Positions 23,616 through 32,042 of a stretch of 40,018 nt of DNA are shown piece after piece. Where the stretch lies: NCBI GenBank assembly GCA_947496715.1, contig CANMDT010000016.1, positions 1 to 40,018 of the forward strand, read 5' to 3'. The first letter of the stretch is position 1. Every line of letters starts with the position of its first letter. Under the pieces are notes generated by a model. That model saw only the letters and a program-made list of their open reading frames with translations. It searched no databases and was not told the origin of the DNA. The translations under genes were made by a program, and so were the position numbers. Source of the DNA: Myxococcales bacterium. Lineage in GTDB: Bacteria > Myxococcota_A > Bradymonadia > REDH01.

Positions 23616-24609
23616 TCTCCGGCTGCTCCCCTCGCTCCTCCTCCTGCTTGCCGCCTGCAGTGCCGAAGAGAAGGCCACCGACGATGCTGACACCTCGGCA
23701 GACAGCGGCGCTGACGGCTCCGCCGACGGCAGCGGCAGGCCCGATTGCATTACCTTCTCAGGTTCCGGTGAGCCACCCGTCTGCGCCGAGCCTGCGACCG
23801 CTGCGCCGCTCGCTGCCGGGCCGGCCCGCGACCCATCCTGCGGCGTCTCCTCGAAGTGGGTGACCAGCATCTCGGGCACCATCCTCGACGATGCCGGTGC
23901 CCCCGTGCCCTGCGCCAAGGCGCAGGTCTGCGTGCGTGGCGGAAAGCCGGCTCGGCTCACCTGCCTCCGCCCCGTCACCACCGCGCAGGACGGCACCTTC
24001 ACCATTCCGGTCGGGACCGAGGTGCAGTGCATGAGCTCGGCTACGCTTCGTCTCTTTGCGCCCGGTCGTCCGCTGGCAACCACCTACTGCGGTGTCGACT
24101 TGGCTGCAGAGGGCGACATCACCCTCGCCGATACCGGGCGCCTCTTCCGCCTCCGCGCCCCCGTTAACGCCCCCGACTTCTGCGACGAGACAGAGGCGCA
24201 ATCTGTCTCGCTCGACGGCGGGCTCACCGTCGAAGTACAACCTTCGCTGCTGTCCGACGCCGCGGGCGACCTCCCGCAGCTCTTGGCAGCCAAGGTCGAC
24301 CCCAGTGCTGAAGGGCTCTGCTTCCTCGGCGCCGACGCGCCTGCGATGCTCTACGCCTTCGGCCCCGAAACCGATGTCGCAGGCGACGGCTTCCGCTTCT
24401 CGCTGCCGAACGACCTCGGGCTGGCCGCCGGGGCGACCGCCAATCTCTTCATCCTCGGTGGCCTCTCCACAACCGTGGGCACCGAGAGCATCGAGGAGGG
24501 CGAGTGGCACCTCTACGGACAGGGCACCGTCTCTGCAGACGGCAGCCGCATCCTTGCCGAGGGCGTGAACGGCCTGCCCTACCTCTCCTGGCTGGGCGTC
24601 GCGCCCTAG
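23587..24609 (+). CDS. Cys-containing lipoprotein of unknown function
   Basis: The 340-aa product starts MQVEIASLSS with a lipobox LAAC (C24), followed by an acidic Ala/Asp/Ser linker. At about 90-165 a carboxypeptidase-regulatory-like beta-sandwich is likely (ISGTILDDAGAPVPCAKAQVCV...DGTFTIPVG). The rest is beta-rich with several Cys. I do not recognise the full family. The start is inside the end of the FHA-GGDEF gene in another frame; GAGG with a 6-base spacer precedes the ATG, so co-translation is likely. It is probably anchored in the outer membrane. Confidence 0.78.
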   Translation: MQVEIASLSSLRLLPSLLLLLAACSAEEKATDDADTSADSGADGSADGSGRPDCITFSGSGEPPVCAEPATAAPLAAGPARDPSCGVSSKWVTSISGTILDDAGAPVPCAKAQVCVRGGKPARLTCLRPVTTAQDGTFTIPVGTEVQCMSSATLRLFAPGRPLATTYCGVDLAAEGDITLADTGRLFRLRAPVNAPDFCDETEAQSVSLDGGLTVEVQPSLLSDAAGDLPQLLAAKVDPSAEGLCFLGADAPAMLYAFGPETDVAGDGFRFSLPNDLGLAAGATANLFILGGLSTTVGTESIEEGEWHLYGQGTVSADGSRILAEGVNGLPYLSWLGVAP

Positions 24610-24698
24610 CGAACGAAACGCGGGCGCCAAAACGACCGGCGGCCCGGGACGCGAGGTCGAGGGCCGCCAGGAACGAGGCGCCATAAGGCGCTTCGGTG

Positions 24699-25877
24699 CT
24701 ATTCGATGGTGAACTCGTAAGGGGCGCTGGCGCTGCTGTAGCCGTAGACCGCGACGTAGGCGGGGCCGGTGTAGCTGAGCGCCTCGGTGCCGGTCGTCTC
24801 TTGGCTGATGACGTCGTTGCCGGCCGAATCCTTGACGGGGCGGTTGTTGGGCACGTCGAGCACAAACATGTCGATGTCACCCAACGACTGGTCGTAGGTG
24901 AGGGTCATCGTCCAGGGGCCGGCCTCGGTGATCGAGTAGATGTCGGGGGCTGCCGAGCAGATGCCGCCGGTGAAGGAGCCGATGCCAACGGGCGTGGCGG
25001 TAGTCGCATCGTCGTTGGGCTCGGTGAGCTCATCGTCGCCAGGGCCGCAGTTGCTGGTGAAGGGGACGGTCGGCGGGCCCCACGAGCCGGCATCGGGGTC
25101 ACGCGCAATCTCGACGAAGTTGAGGTAGCTGCCGCCCGCGTTCTCGGGGTTGGCGATGACCTGCATATCGCGGACGCGAATGACATAGGCACTGGGGAAG
25201 GCGTTCACCTCACCGAGGGTGTGGAAGTAGTTGGCGGGGTTGGCGGCGCCATCACCGACGGCCCACATGTTGTCCGGAGCGACGCCGTTGAGGGTGGCGT
25301 GCTGGGTGACGAAGCGCTTTGCCTCCGCATTGCTCGCCGGCGCGCCGCTGGTGTCTTCGAAGTTAACGACGACGAAGAGGCCACCCTCTGCCTTGAACTC
25401 TTCCGCAACCCGAGACGCGAAGGCGATTTCGGCGGGGCAGTACTGGCACCAGGAGGCTACCACGATGATGGCCAGCGTATCGATCGGCGCCTCGGTCGAC
25501 ATGGGGTCGGCGCAGGTCTGGTTCTCGAAGAGCTTGTAGAAGTCGACATCGCCGGCCGCCTGGGTGCCGACGTTGGTCGCGCCGCGCCAGAAAAGGTCCT
25601 TCACGGTGTCGCCAAGCTGAAGACCTTCAGCAGCGCCAAGGTTGGGGTAGACGGGACGGCAGGCGCCGGTGCCCGTGTCGGTCGTTCCGCCGTCGGTCTC
25701 GGTCGTGCCGGTGTCGGTGGTGCCGGTGTCTTCGGTCGTGGCGCCCGAGCCGCCCGTGCCCGTGTCAGCCGTGCCGCCGCCGCCGCCGCCGGTCTCGTTG
25801 CGAACTTCAATCTCGCTGCTGCAGCCAGCAGCCGTAAGCATCACCAGCAGGCTCAACGACAAACTCTTACGGACCAT
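24699..25877 (-). CDS. Thioredoxin-fold lipoprotein with C-terminal PPC-like domain
   Basis: The 392-aa lipoprotein carries its lipidated Cys at residue 19 (LTAAGC), then a Gly/Thr/Asp-rich linker to about residue 72. A thioredoxin/TlpA-like domain follows with active site WCQYC (C144, C147) inside IIVVASWCQYCPAEIAFA, and a cis-Pro-like FPSAYVI later. The last about 95 residues (GICSAAPDIYSITEAGPWTMTL onward) resemble a bacterial pre-peptidase C-terminal (PPC) beta-domain. It should act as an extracytoplasmic thiol-disulfide protein. The ATG at 25877 has GGGAG with a 7-base spacer; an open extension of 20 codons upstream is unlikely. It is divergent from another thioredoxin-fold lipoprotein 122 bases away. 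Confidence 0.86.
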   Translation of the reverse strand: MVRKSLSLSLLVMLTAAGCSSEIEVRNETGGGGGGTADTGTGGSGATTEDTGTTDTGTTETDGGTTDTGTGACRPVYPNLGAAEGLQLGDTVKDLFWRGATNVGTQAAGDVDFYKLFENQTCADPMSTEAPIDTLAIIVVASWCQYCPAEIAFASRVAEEFKAEGGLFVVVNFEDTSGAPASNAEAKRFVTQHATLNGVAPDNMWAVGDGAANPANYFHTLGEVNAFPSAYVIRVRDMQVIANPENAGGSYLNFVEIARDPDAGSWGPPTVPFTSNCGPGDDELTEPNDDATTATPVGIGSFTGGICSAAPDIYSITEAGPWTMTLTYDQSLGDIDMFVLDVPNNRPVKDSAGNDVISQETTGTEALSYTGPAYVAVYGYSSASAPYEFTIE

Positions 25878-25929
25878 GTGTAGACTCCCAAGAAATCGCA
25901 CGCTGGCACCACAATAGGGCCGTGCGGAA

Positions 25930-25959
25930 TTGACCAAACCGACCCTGCCACACTAGAAA
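25930..25959 (+). promoter_or_regulatory. Candidate promoter of the thioredoxin-barrel cluster
   Basis: TTGACC (25930-25935) and TAGAAA (25954-25959) are spaced by 18 bases and lie about 40 bases before the ATG at 26000, within the 122-base divergent gap. The -35 is 5 of 6 and the -10 is 4 of 6 to consensus. Confidence 0.4.
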
Positions 25960-25999
25960 AAGACCTGCAAGCGCGCACCGCTCTTTTTGGTGATTCCTC

Positions 26000-26596
26000 A
26001 TGAACTTTCTCGCTCTTCGCCTCGCCCTCCCCGCCGTGCTCCTGCTCACCACCATGAGCGGCTGTGCCGACGAAGAGGCTGTCACCTGTGGCGCTGTCAC
26101 GGCGGTTCCTCGTACGACCTACCCCGCAGCGCCTTACGGAACTGCCGCCGGAACGACCCTCGCGAACCTCTCCTTTGCCGACCCGAACGGCACCGCGACC
26201 GTCGACTTCCAGAGCCTCCGCGCCAGCGGCGACAAGCGGCTGCTCATGGTCATCACCTCGGCGGGCTGGTGCTCGGCCTGCATCGAAGAGCAGCCCGAAC
26301 TCAACCGGCTCTACGACACCTACAAAGATTGTGGTCTTGAGGTGCTGCTCACGGTCTTCGAAGATGACCAGACAAGCCCGGCCACGCCTGCCCTCGCTGC
26401 CCAGTGGAAGAGCAGCTATAGCAACACCTTCCCCGTCGTCGCCGACGCACCCTTTGTGCTCAAGGACTACTACGACGAGAGTTACACGCCGATGGTCATG
26501 TTCGTCGACCTTGAGACCATGGAGATCCTCAGCATCGCCACCGGTCAGGTGGACGCTGCGACCGAGGCCTTTATCCGGCAGCAGCTCGCAGAATAA
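26000..26596 (+). CDS. Thioredoxin-fold lipoprotein, CSAC active site
   Basis: The 198-aa product has a lipobox MSGC with lipidated C22 and a redoxin/thioredoxin-like domain from about residue 50. The active-site motif is AGWCSACIEEQPEL (C91, C94). The cis-Pro loop reads ESYTPMVMFVD. The CxxC is intact, so it should exchange disulfides outside the cytoplasm. It starts the rightward cluster with the TlpA-type gene 58 bases downstream, and pairs with the divergent thioredoxin lipoprotein. Extra Cys residues at 30 and 113 may form a structural disulfide. The substrate is unknown. Confidence 0.86.
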   Translation: MNFLALRLALPAVLLLTTMSGCADEEAVTCGAVTAVPRTTYPAAPYGTAAGTTLANLSFADPNGTATVDFQSLRASGDKRLLMVITSAGWCSACIEEQPELNRLYDTYKDCGLEVLLTVFEDDQTSPATPALAAQWKSSYSNTFPVVADAPFVLKDYYDESYTPMVMFVDLETMEILSIATGQVDAATEAFIRQQLAE

Positions 26597-26654
26597 CCTC
26601 GGCTGACTTCCGTCCTGCGACCGTCCCCTCTCGCTCGAACCGCCTCGGAGCCCC

Positions 26655-27179
26655 ATGACCTCCTCCTTCAGCCGCCTCCTCTCTATCGCCCTCTTCGCCC
26701 TTCTGACCCTGTCCGGCACCGTCTCGGCTGGCGAGGCACCGCGGGCCGCTGCGCCCGCCATCTCGCTCAAGAGCCTCGACGGCAAGCCTGTCACACTCGC
26801 GCAGCACAAGGGCAAGGTGGTCCTCATCAGCTTCTGGGCCACCTGGTGCGGCCCCTGCCAGCAGGAGCTGCCCAAGATTCAGGCCATCGCCACCAAGTAT
26901 GCCGACAAGGGCCTCGTCGTCCTGACCGTCAGCGTCGATGACGCCTCCACCGTCGCGCAGGTCCGCGCCACGGCCCGCAAGCACCGCCTCAGCGTGCCCG
27001 TCCTGCTCGACCCCGACAACACCGCCATCGCCTCCTTCAACCCCCGCGGCGATGTGCCCTTCACGGTCATCATCGACAAGAACGGCAACATCGCTGAAAA
27101 GCATGGTGGCTACACCGCGGGCGACGAGGCGAACTACGAGAAGATTGTGGTCGGCCTGCTCGCAGAAGCCGCCAAGTGA
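26655..27179 (+). CDS. TlpA-family thiol-disulfide oxidoreductase
   Basis: The 174-aa exported protein has a Sec signal peptide (cleavage near GTVSA, residue 25). Its AhpC/TSA-TlpA thioredoxin domain has the canonical WCGPC (C65, C68) in SFWATWCGPCQQELPK. The cis-Pro loop is DVPFTVIIDKNGN. Such proteins reduce disulfides in the periplasm, for example for cytochrome c or metal-centre assembly. GGAG lies 4 bases before the ATG. Its TGA stop overlaps the GTG start of the beta-barrel gene (GTGA), so the two are made together. This suggests that the barrel protein or its cargo is the redox client. Confidence 0.92.
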   Translation: MTSSFSRLLSIALFALLTLSGTVSAGEAPRAAAPAISLKSLDGKPVTLAQHKGKVVLISFWATWCGPCQQELPKIQAIATKYADKGLVVLTVSVDDASTVAQVRATARKHRLSVPVLLDPDNTAIASFNPRGDVPFTVIIDKNGNIAEKHGGYTAGDEANYEKIVVGLLAEAAK

Positions 27180-28735
27180 AGCGCGCGCCCCTTCTTCTCG
27201 GGCTCGTCGCGGTGACGGCAGGCGCAGGCTTTGCCGCGTCCACGCGCGCCCAGGAGGCTGCGGCCACACAGCTTCAGGTGACCTCGACCACCGTGGTCGA
27301 GCAGCACACCGACAACCAGGATGATGCCACCGACAACGATGACTATGGGATCGTTGTGCAGCGGCTCAACCTCGGTGCAGTGTCCAACGGTCTGGAGTTC
27401 ACCGGCCGCCTCGATGGCGTTGGCCTGTGGAACGAGCCCTCCGCCGCCTACGGCTCCTATCTTGAGCTCGAGCGGCTCGGCGTCGTCTGGCGTGGCGAGG
27501 CCGTGAGCCTGAAAGCGGGCGACGACTACCTTCAGGTGGGCCGAGGCTTTCTGCTGTCGCTCCGCAAGAACGACGAGGCGGGTCTCGACATCTCCTTCCG
27601 CGGCGTTGGCGTGGAGGCTGATACCGGCCCGGTCCATAGCCGCCTCTTCTACGGTCGGAGCAACTTCGCCAACCTCGATGCGCTTACCCAGCGCTCGATC
27701 GCCGATGTGAACGATATCATCTCGGGCGCAGTGGTCACCGCCGACGCCGGCGATTTCGGCACAATCGGCCTGCAGACGGTCGCTGTCTCGACCCGGATTG
27801 GCAGCGGAGCCACGGCAACCGATGGCGCGTTCACGGGCGTGGGCGCAACCTGGGACCTCCCCGCGCCGACGACCTGGATGTCGCTCTATGCGGAGGCAAA
27901 CCTGCTGCGAAGCGAATCCTATGGCATCGCCGAACAGCACCCCGCTGCGCTGCTCTCCACCAACTTTTTTGTGGGCGATGCGACACTCATCCTCGAGGCG
28001 CTCACCGTCGAGGGTTTCGCCATCGAGAGCACCCCGCAGCCTGCTGCGGCCGGCCTGGGCACCACGGGAGCCACCTTCTACTACAACCAGACGCCCACGC
28101 TCGAGCGACCCGATCAGGAGGTGCTCAACGCCAACGACGCGAATGCGCTGCGGACCAGGCTGGACTACGTCGTCGGCGATACCGGCCTCTCAGTCTATGC
28201 CAATGCGCTGCTCCGTCAGCAGGGCCAGAGCACCGCGCTACCCACCGATCAGCTGCATGGCTACGCTGGATGGGAGTTTGCCTACGGCGAAGGCGCGTCG
28301 CACTTCAACGGCAGCGTCGGAGCCCGCAACGAGACGCAGAACGGCAAGGAGTTCGCAACCATGGAGCACGCCGACATCGACTGCGTGCAGGCGCTCGGCG
28401 GCCCCTGGTCGCTTCACCTGACCGCAAAGGGCGAGAACTGGAGGAAGCAGGCGGTTGGCGCCACCAAGGCCTACGTTCGCGGCAACGCCATCGTCGGGCT
28501 CGACCTGCGCGGCATCGGCGGTCTGGCGTTTGAATACGGCCATGATGACGAGAAGGAGGGCGACGACCGCCGCATCGACTTCTACGCTGGCCACATCAAC
28601 TATGAGATCTCCGAGGCCTTCACCCTGCGCGGCGTGGGCGGCTCGCAGCGGGGCGGCCTCAAGTGCGTCAATGGCGTCTGCCGCGAGTACCCCTCTTTCT
28701 CGGGCGGACGGCTCGAGCTCATCGCGAGGTTCTGA
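27176..28735 (+). CDS. Predicted outer-membrane beta-barrel protein (DUF6029-like)
   Basis: The 519-aa product has a signal peptide (KRAPLLLGLVAVTAGAGFA, cleavage near residue 27). It continues with many amphipathic strands and ends in ARF, a C-terminal Phe as in outer-membrane barrels. GDDYLQVGRGFLLSLRKN near 115-131 resembles the conserved part of DUF6029-type proteins; this is by memory. Two Cys near the C-terminus (KCVNGVCREYPSF) could form a disulfide, and one more Cys is at about residue 402. The start is GTG overlapping the TlpA stop. The stop overlaps the ATG of the next gene in TGATG. Translational coupling to a TlpA protein is the informative context. Confidence 0.78.
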   Translation: MKRAPLLLGLVAVTAGAGFAASTRAQEAAATQLQVTSTTVVEQHTDNQDDATDNDDYGIVVQRLNLGAVSNGLEFTGRLDGVGLWNEPSAAYGSYLELERLGVVWRGEAVSLKAGDDYLQVGRGFLLSLRKNDEAGLDISFRGVGVEADTGPVHSRLFYGRSNFANLDALTQRSIADVNDIISGAVVTADAGDFGTIGLQTVAVSTRIGSGATATDGAFTGVGATWDLPAPTTWMSLYAEANLLRSESYGIAEQHPAALLSTNFFVGDATLILEALTVEGFAIESTPQPAAAGLGTTGATFYYNQTPTLERPDQEVLNANDANALRTRLDYVVGDTGLSVYANALLRQQGQSTALPTDQLHGYAGWEFAYGEGASHFNGSVGARNETQNGKEFATMEHADIDCVQALGGPWSLHLTAKGENWRKQAVGATKAYVRGNAIVGLDLRGIGGLAFEYGHDDEKEGDDRRIDFYAGHINYEISEAFTLRGVGGSQRGGLKCVNGVCREYPSFSGGRLELIARF

Positions 28736-29463
28736 TGCGCCTTACCCTCGGACTGCTTGCGCTGCTGGCGCTCACCACCCTGCATCCAGGCAGCAGCGAA
28801 GGAGCCTCTTCACGCGGCGGCCTTTACCAGCGCTACCGCGGCGAACTCCTCGACGATGCAGCCCGTCCGCTCTCGGGCATCTTCACCATGACCTTCTCCT
28901 TCTGGCAGCACCCGAGCGGCCCGCCTGTCTGGCGGGAGACCCGCGTCGTTGCGGTGGTTGACGGCGAGTATGAGGTCAAACTGGGCAGCATCAACCCCAT
29001 GCCCTTCCAGCTGCAGAACAGCCCCGGCGAACTCCACGTCATGCTGGAGGCGGACGAACTGACCAGGCACGCCTTCCGCGTGTCGCTCATCCGCGCCGAC
29101 CTAGACTCGGCCGAGCCCAAGCTGCCCGTGCCCGTCTATCTTGCAGAGGTCACCGAGCGGGCGATGCTCGCAGCCTACGCCGAAACCGCCAACAACTGCG
29201 ACCGGCTCGGCGGCAAGCGGATCGATGAGATTGATCGCTTCGAAGAGCTGCTGGCGGAGGTAGCGAGGATGCGGGCGCTGCTCGACAGTGCGGGAGACAA
29301 GCCGCACATCAGCAACAAGCAGGTGGGCCTGCCCCGCATCGGCGGCTCGACTGGAAACAGGTATGCCGTGAACTGCCCGCCCGGTTCCATTGTCACAGGC
29401 GTCGAGATCAAAGGCGGCGACCTCATCGACTCCATCACGCCGACCTGCACGCCCATCGAGTAG
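28735..29463 (+). CDS. Secreted protein with coiled coil and Cys-bounded C-terminal module
   Basis: The 242-aa product has an N-terminal signal (RLTLGLLALLALTTLHPGSSEGA). A beta-rich domain (about 30-125) contains YRGELLDDAARPLSGIFTMTFSFW. A short coiled-coil helix follows (about 163-185, RIDEIDRFEELLAEVARMRALL). The last about 35 residues run NCPPGSIVTGVEIKGGDLIDSI to PTC; this pattern, with a Cys-Pro entry, a Gly-rich body, IDSI and a closing Cys, recalls small lectin-like C-terminal modules in myxobacterial exported proteins. It starts in TGATG overlapping the barrel gene. A helper or surface partner of that barrel is plausible, but function is unknown. Confidence 0.75.
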   Translation: MRLTLGLLALLALTTLHPGSSEGASSRGGLYQRYRGELLDDAARPLSGIFTMTFSFWQHPSGPPVWRETRVVAVVDGEYEVKLGSINPMPFQLQNSPGELHVMLEADELTRHAFRVSLIRADLDSAEPKLPVPVYLAEVTERAMLAAYAETANNCDRLGGKRIDEIDRFEELLAEVARMRALLDSAGDKPHISNKQVGLPRIGGSTGNRYAVNCPPGSIVTGVEIKGGDLIDSITPTCTPIE

Positions 29464-29467
29464 CGGA

Positions 29468-29689
29468 TTACTCCGGCTTGCGGAGCGACTGCAGCGGCTC
29501 GATGCCCAGCCAAGCCTCGAGCGATTGGGGGTCCTCGGAGGTTGCGGCAGCTGCGCGGCGATAGGCAACATACTGAGCCAAGACGCCCGAAGCTACGGTC
29601 ACCGGCGCCCCCTCCTCGTTGAGGAAGTAGGAGTAGGCGGGGAGGGAGGGGGTTGATGCCTGGCGTTGCGGCTTCACGGCGCACTCCAT
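29468..29689 (-). CDS. Possible small protein (73 aa)
   Basis: A short leftward frame encodes a plausible globular peptide with segments PAYSYFLNEEGAPVTVASGVL and YVAYRRAAAATSEDPQSLEAWLG, and few of the Arg/Pro runs seen in shadow frames here. There is no clear ribosome-binding site before its ATG, and it fills the 284 bases between two convergent genes. I do not recognise a family. It may be a true small protein or chance. Confidence 0.38.
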   Translation of the reverse strand: MECAVKPQRQASTPSLPAYSYFLNEEGAPVTVASGVLAQYVAYRRAAAATSEDPQSLEAWLGIEPLQSLRKPE

Positions 29690-29747
29690 TGAAGGGAGGG
29701 TAGGATTCGCATCGTAGGCACCTCGTCAGATCCGCAAGCCGACTGTC

Positions 29748-30959
29748 TCAGGAGAACTCTTCGGTTGCGACGGCAGGGCCGGCGAGCAGGATGACAAGGC
29801 AGAGGGCAACGAGCGTCGACCCGATGAAGAAGGGGAGCCGGGGGGAGTACTCGAAGAGCGAGCCCGCGAGCGCCGGACCCACGACGCGGCCGAGCGAATT
29901 GGCAGCCTGACCTACGCCCAGGATGCTGCCCCGCTTCTGCGCCGGCGCGAGGTTGGAGAGCATGCCCATGAGCGTAGGATTGGTGAGGCCTGACCCCAGT
30001 GCCAGCACGAAGCCAACGCCAATGAGCGCCGCGAAGGGGAGGCTCTGCACGAGCGGAATCCCGAGGACCCCGAGCGCCATCAGCGCCATGCCGACGGCGG
30101 CGATCGAGCGTGCTGCGAAGCGCTTGCCGATGCGTCCAATCAGCCCTCCTTGGACGATGGCACCCGTGAGGCCGATGGTCATCAGGAAGTAGACGGTGAG
30201 GCGGACAGCCATGGGCATCTCACCGTGGACTGCCTCCGTACCACCCTTGGCCCAGACCTCGGCGACAAACAGCGAGAGCACCTGCTCGAAGAGTGCAAAG
30301 CCGGTGGTCAGGAGGAAGCCGATGGCGAGCATGCGACCGACGCCCGGCACGCGGATGGCCTCGTCCCAGGGCGCACGGCGGACCTCTGCAGGCTGCGTGC
30401 GCTTCTCGGGCGGGTGGGTCTCCTGCAGCCAGGCCAGCGCAAGCAGCCAGTTGCAGGCGCCGAGCGCGCCTGCGACCAGCGCAGGAGCGTGGAGGCCCCA
30501 GCGACTTGCGAAGCCTCCGATGATGGGGCCGATGATGAAGCCTAGGCCGAACGCCGCGCCGAGCATGCCCATGCCCTTGGCGCGGTTCTCCGCGGTGGTG
30601 ACATCGGAGACGACGGCCTGCGCGACCGCGAGGTTGGCGTTGCCGAAGCCGGCAAGCGCTCGCCCTGCGAAGAGCATCGGAATGGAATCGGCGAAGCCGA
30701 GCAGCAGGTAGCCGCAGACGCCGAAGGCGATCGAACTGATCATCACCGGGCGGCGGCCGATGCGGTCGGAGAGGCGGCCCCAGAGCGGCGCAAAGATGAA
30801 CTGCATCGCGCTGTAGGTGGCACCTACGAGCGTGATGATGGCCGGCGACGCGTCGAGCGACTCGGCGAGGAAGGGCTGCACCGGGATGAGGATGCCAAAC
30901 CCAACGAGATCAAGAAGAACGGCGACGAAGACGGTCAGCAGCGCGCGCTTGTTCTTCAC
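29748..30959 (-). CDS. MFS efflux transporter (TetA/MdtG-like drug:H+ antiporter)
   Basis: The 403-aa inner-membrane protein has about 12 transmembrane helices. The MFS motif A, GRLSDRIGRRPVM, sits between helices 2 and 3, and GAAFGLGFIIGPIIGG in helix 5 fits the antiporter motif C of drug exporters. The N-terminus KNKRALLTVFVAVLLDLVGFGILIP is typical of TetA-like members. The frame continues upstream without stops, but GTG at 30959 starts the homologous part and overlaps the TGA of the upstream 81-aa gene (GTGA). The substrate cannot be inferred; a regulator gene is not adjacent. Confidence 0.9.
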   Translation of the reverse strand: MKNKRALLTVFVAVLLDLVGFGILIPVQPFLAESLDASPAIITLVGATYSAMQFIFAPLWGRLSDRIGRRPVMISSIAFGVCGYLLLGFADSIPMLFAGRALAGFGNANLAVAQAVVSDVTTAENRAKGMGMLGAAFGLGFIIGPIIGGFASRWGLHAPALVAGALGACNWLLALAWLQETHPPEKRTQPAEVRRAPWDEAIRVPGVGRMLAIGFLLTTGFALFEQVLSLFVAEVWAKGGTEAVHGEMPMAVRLTVYFLMTIGLTGAIVQGGLIGRIGKRFAARSIAAVGMALMALGVLGIPLVQSLPFAALIGVGFVLALGSGLTNPTLMGMLSNLAPAQKRGSILGVGQAANSLGRVVGPALAGSLFEYSPRLPFFIGSTLVALCLVILLAGPAVATEEFS

Positions 30960-31201
30960 GAGACCCGATACTCGCGCCGCACCGAACCGTCGGGAAAGAG
31001 CGGGTCGACCACAAGGAATACACCGTCCATGTTCTCCGACACCGCGTTGCGGTCGGGGAACTGCTCGCGGAGGTAGGCCATGAGTGCGCCACGCCGGTCG
31101 GGATTGGCGTGGAGAAACTCCATGGAGAACCAGCCTGCGTTTGCCTGCTGGTTGGCTTCGACGACGCGAAGAGAGACGCGATGTTTGGTTCGACCAGCCA
31201 T
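30956..31201 (-). CDS. Small conserved-looking protein coupled to the MFS gene (81 aa)
   Basis: The product is an 81-aa soluble protein with no family I can name. It begins with a short basic segment (AGRTKHRVSLRVVEANQQ). The part GWFSMEFLHANPDRRGALMAYLREQFPDR looks like a strand and helix, and VFLVVDPLFPDGSVRREYRVS like two strands. GAGGAG with a 6-base spacer precedes the ATG, which makes it a real gene. Its stop overlaps the GTG start of the MFS transporter, implying co-translation. It could modulate or accompany the transporter; this is inference. Confidence 0.7.
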   Translation of the reverse strand: MAGRTKHRVSLRVVEANQQANAGWFSMEFLHANPDRRGALMAYLREQFPDRNAVSENMDGVFLVVDPLFPDGSVRREYRVS

Positions 31202-31324
31202 TCCAAGCTCCTCTAGCGGCCTCGCTTCTAGAGTTGTGACAAAGGGTTGTCCATAGCGTAGCCTGCGCCGCGTCTACTGGCCGCCCCGCGGTGGCGGTGG
31301 GTTCTGTTCGAAAGGGAGAAACCG

Positions 31325-31981
31325 ATGCGTTTGGCTGCGGCAATTGCGACGAGTGTGGGGCTCTGCCTCTGCATCATCGGCTGGCTCGACAGCGCACTGT
31401 TCGCCAGCGCCGTCGGCGGTGTGATCACGTTATGGGGCGGGCTGCTGTTGGCGGCGGGGATTGTGGGGTCGCTGCTGCTGATGCGCCGCAAGCAGATGAC
31501 GGTGTCGACGCTGCTCATCGTCTTTCTCGGCACGCTCCCCTTCGGTGGCTTCGGCGGGTTCCTCTGGTGGCAGATTCAACTCTCCAAGGAGCGCTCTGCT
31601 GCCTGCGAGGCAGGGAGCGTGGAGGCCTGCCTCAGCTACGGGATCCGGAAGGTGCGGCGCGGCGACGTCGATGCGGGGCTCCCGCGGTTGCGGCGCGCCT
31701 GCTCGCTGGGAAGCGCGGAGGGCTGCTTCATGGCCGGTGGACTGGCGCCCAAGGCGACGGGCGTGGAGTGGTTGGCAAAGGCCTGCAACCTGGGCGACGC
31801 CCGCGGATGTGCGCGCGCCGCGCAGCTCCTGCGGACCGGCGACGGCGTGACCGCTGCGCCTGCGCGCGGGTGCGATCTCGCCCGCCGCGGGTGCGCGACG
31901 GCCTCTGCAGAGTCCTGTGCAGAGGCCAGCTACTGCAGCGGCGGCGAGGGCTCAGGCAGCGGCGCGAGGCCAAGACCTTGA
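31325..31981 (+). CDS. Membrane protein with Sel1-like Cys repeats
   Basis: The 218-aa product has three predicted transmembrane helices (about 5-25, 29-53 and 60-85). A Cys-rich repeat region follows: ACEAGSVEACLSYG, ACSLGSAEGCFMAG, ACNLGDARGCARAAQ and GCATASAESCAEAS. The AC...G...GC spacing is like Sel1-type repeats of Helicobacter cysteine-rich proteins, where each repeat holds one disulfide. If so, the repeats face the periplasm. GGGAG with a 6-base spacer precedes the ATG. It is divergent from the 81-aa/MFS pair, and the 123-base gap contains GTGACA (31236-31241) 17 bases from TAGCCT (31259-31264), a possible promoter. Function unknown. Confidence 0.75.
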   Translation: MRLAAAIATSVGLCLCIIGWLDSALFASAVGGVITLWGGLLLAAGIVGSLLLMRRKQMTVSTLLIVFLGTLPFGGFGGFLWWQIQLSKERSAACEAGSVEACLSYGIRKVRRGDVDAGLPRLRRACSLGSAEGCFMAGGLAPKATGVEWLAKACNLGDARGCARAAQLLRTGDGVTAAPARGCDLARRGCATASAESCAEASYCSGGEGSGSGARPRP

Positions 31982-32042
31982 CCGCTCCGAGACGATGCAC
32001 GAAGGGGCCGCAGAGGCGGCGACAGTGGAGAGGAGCGAAGCG

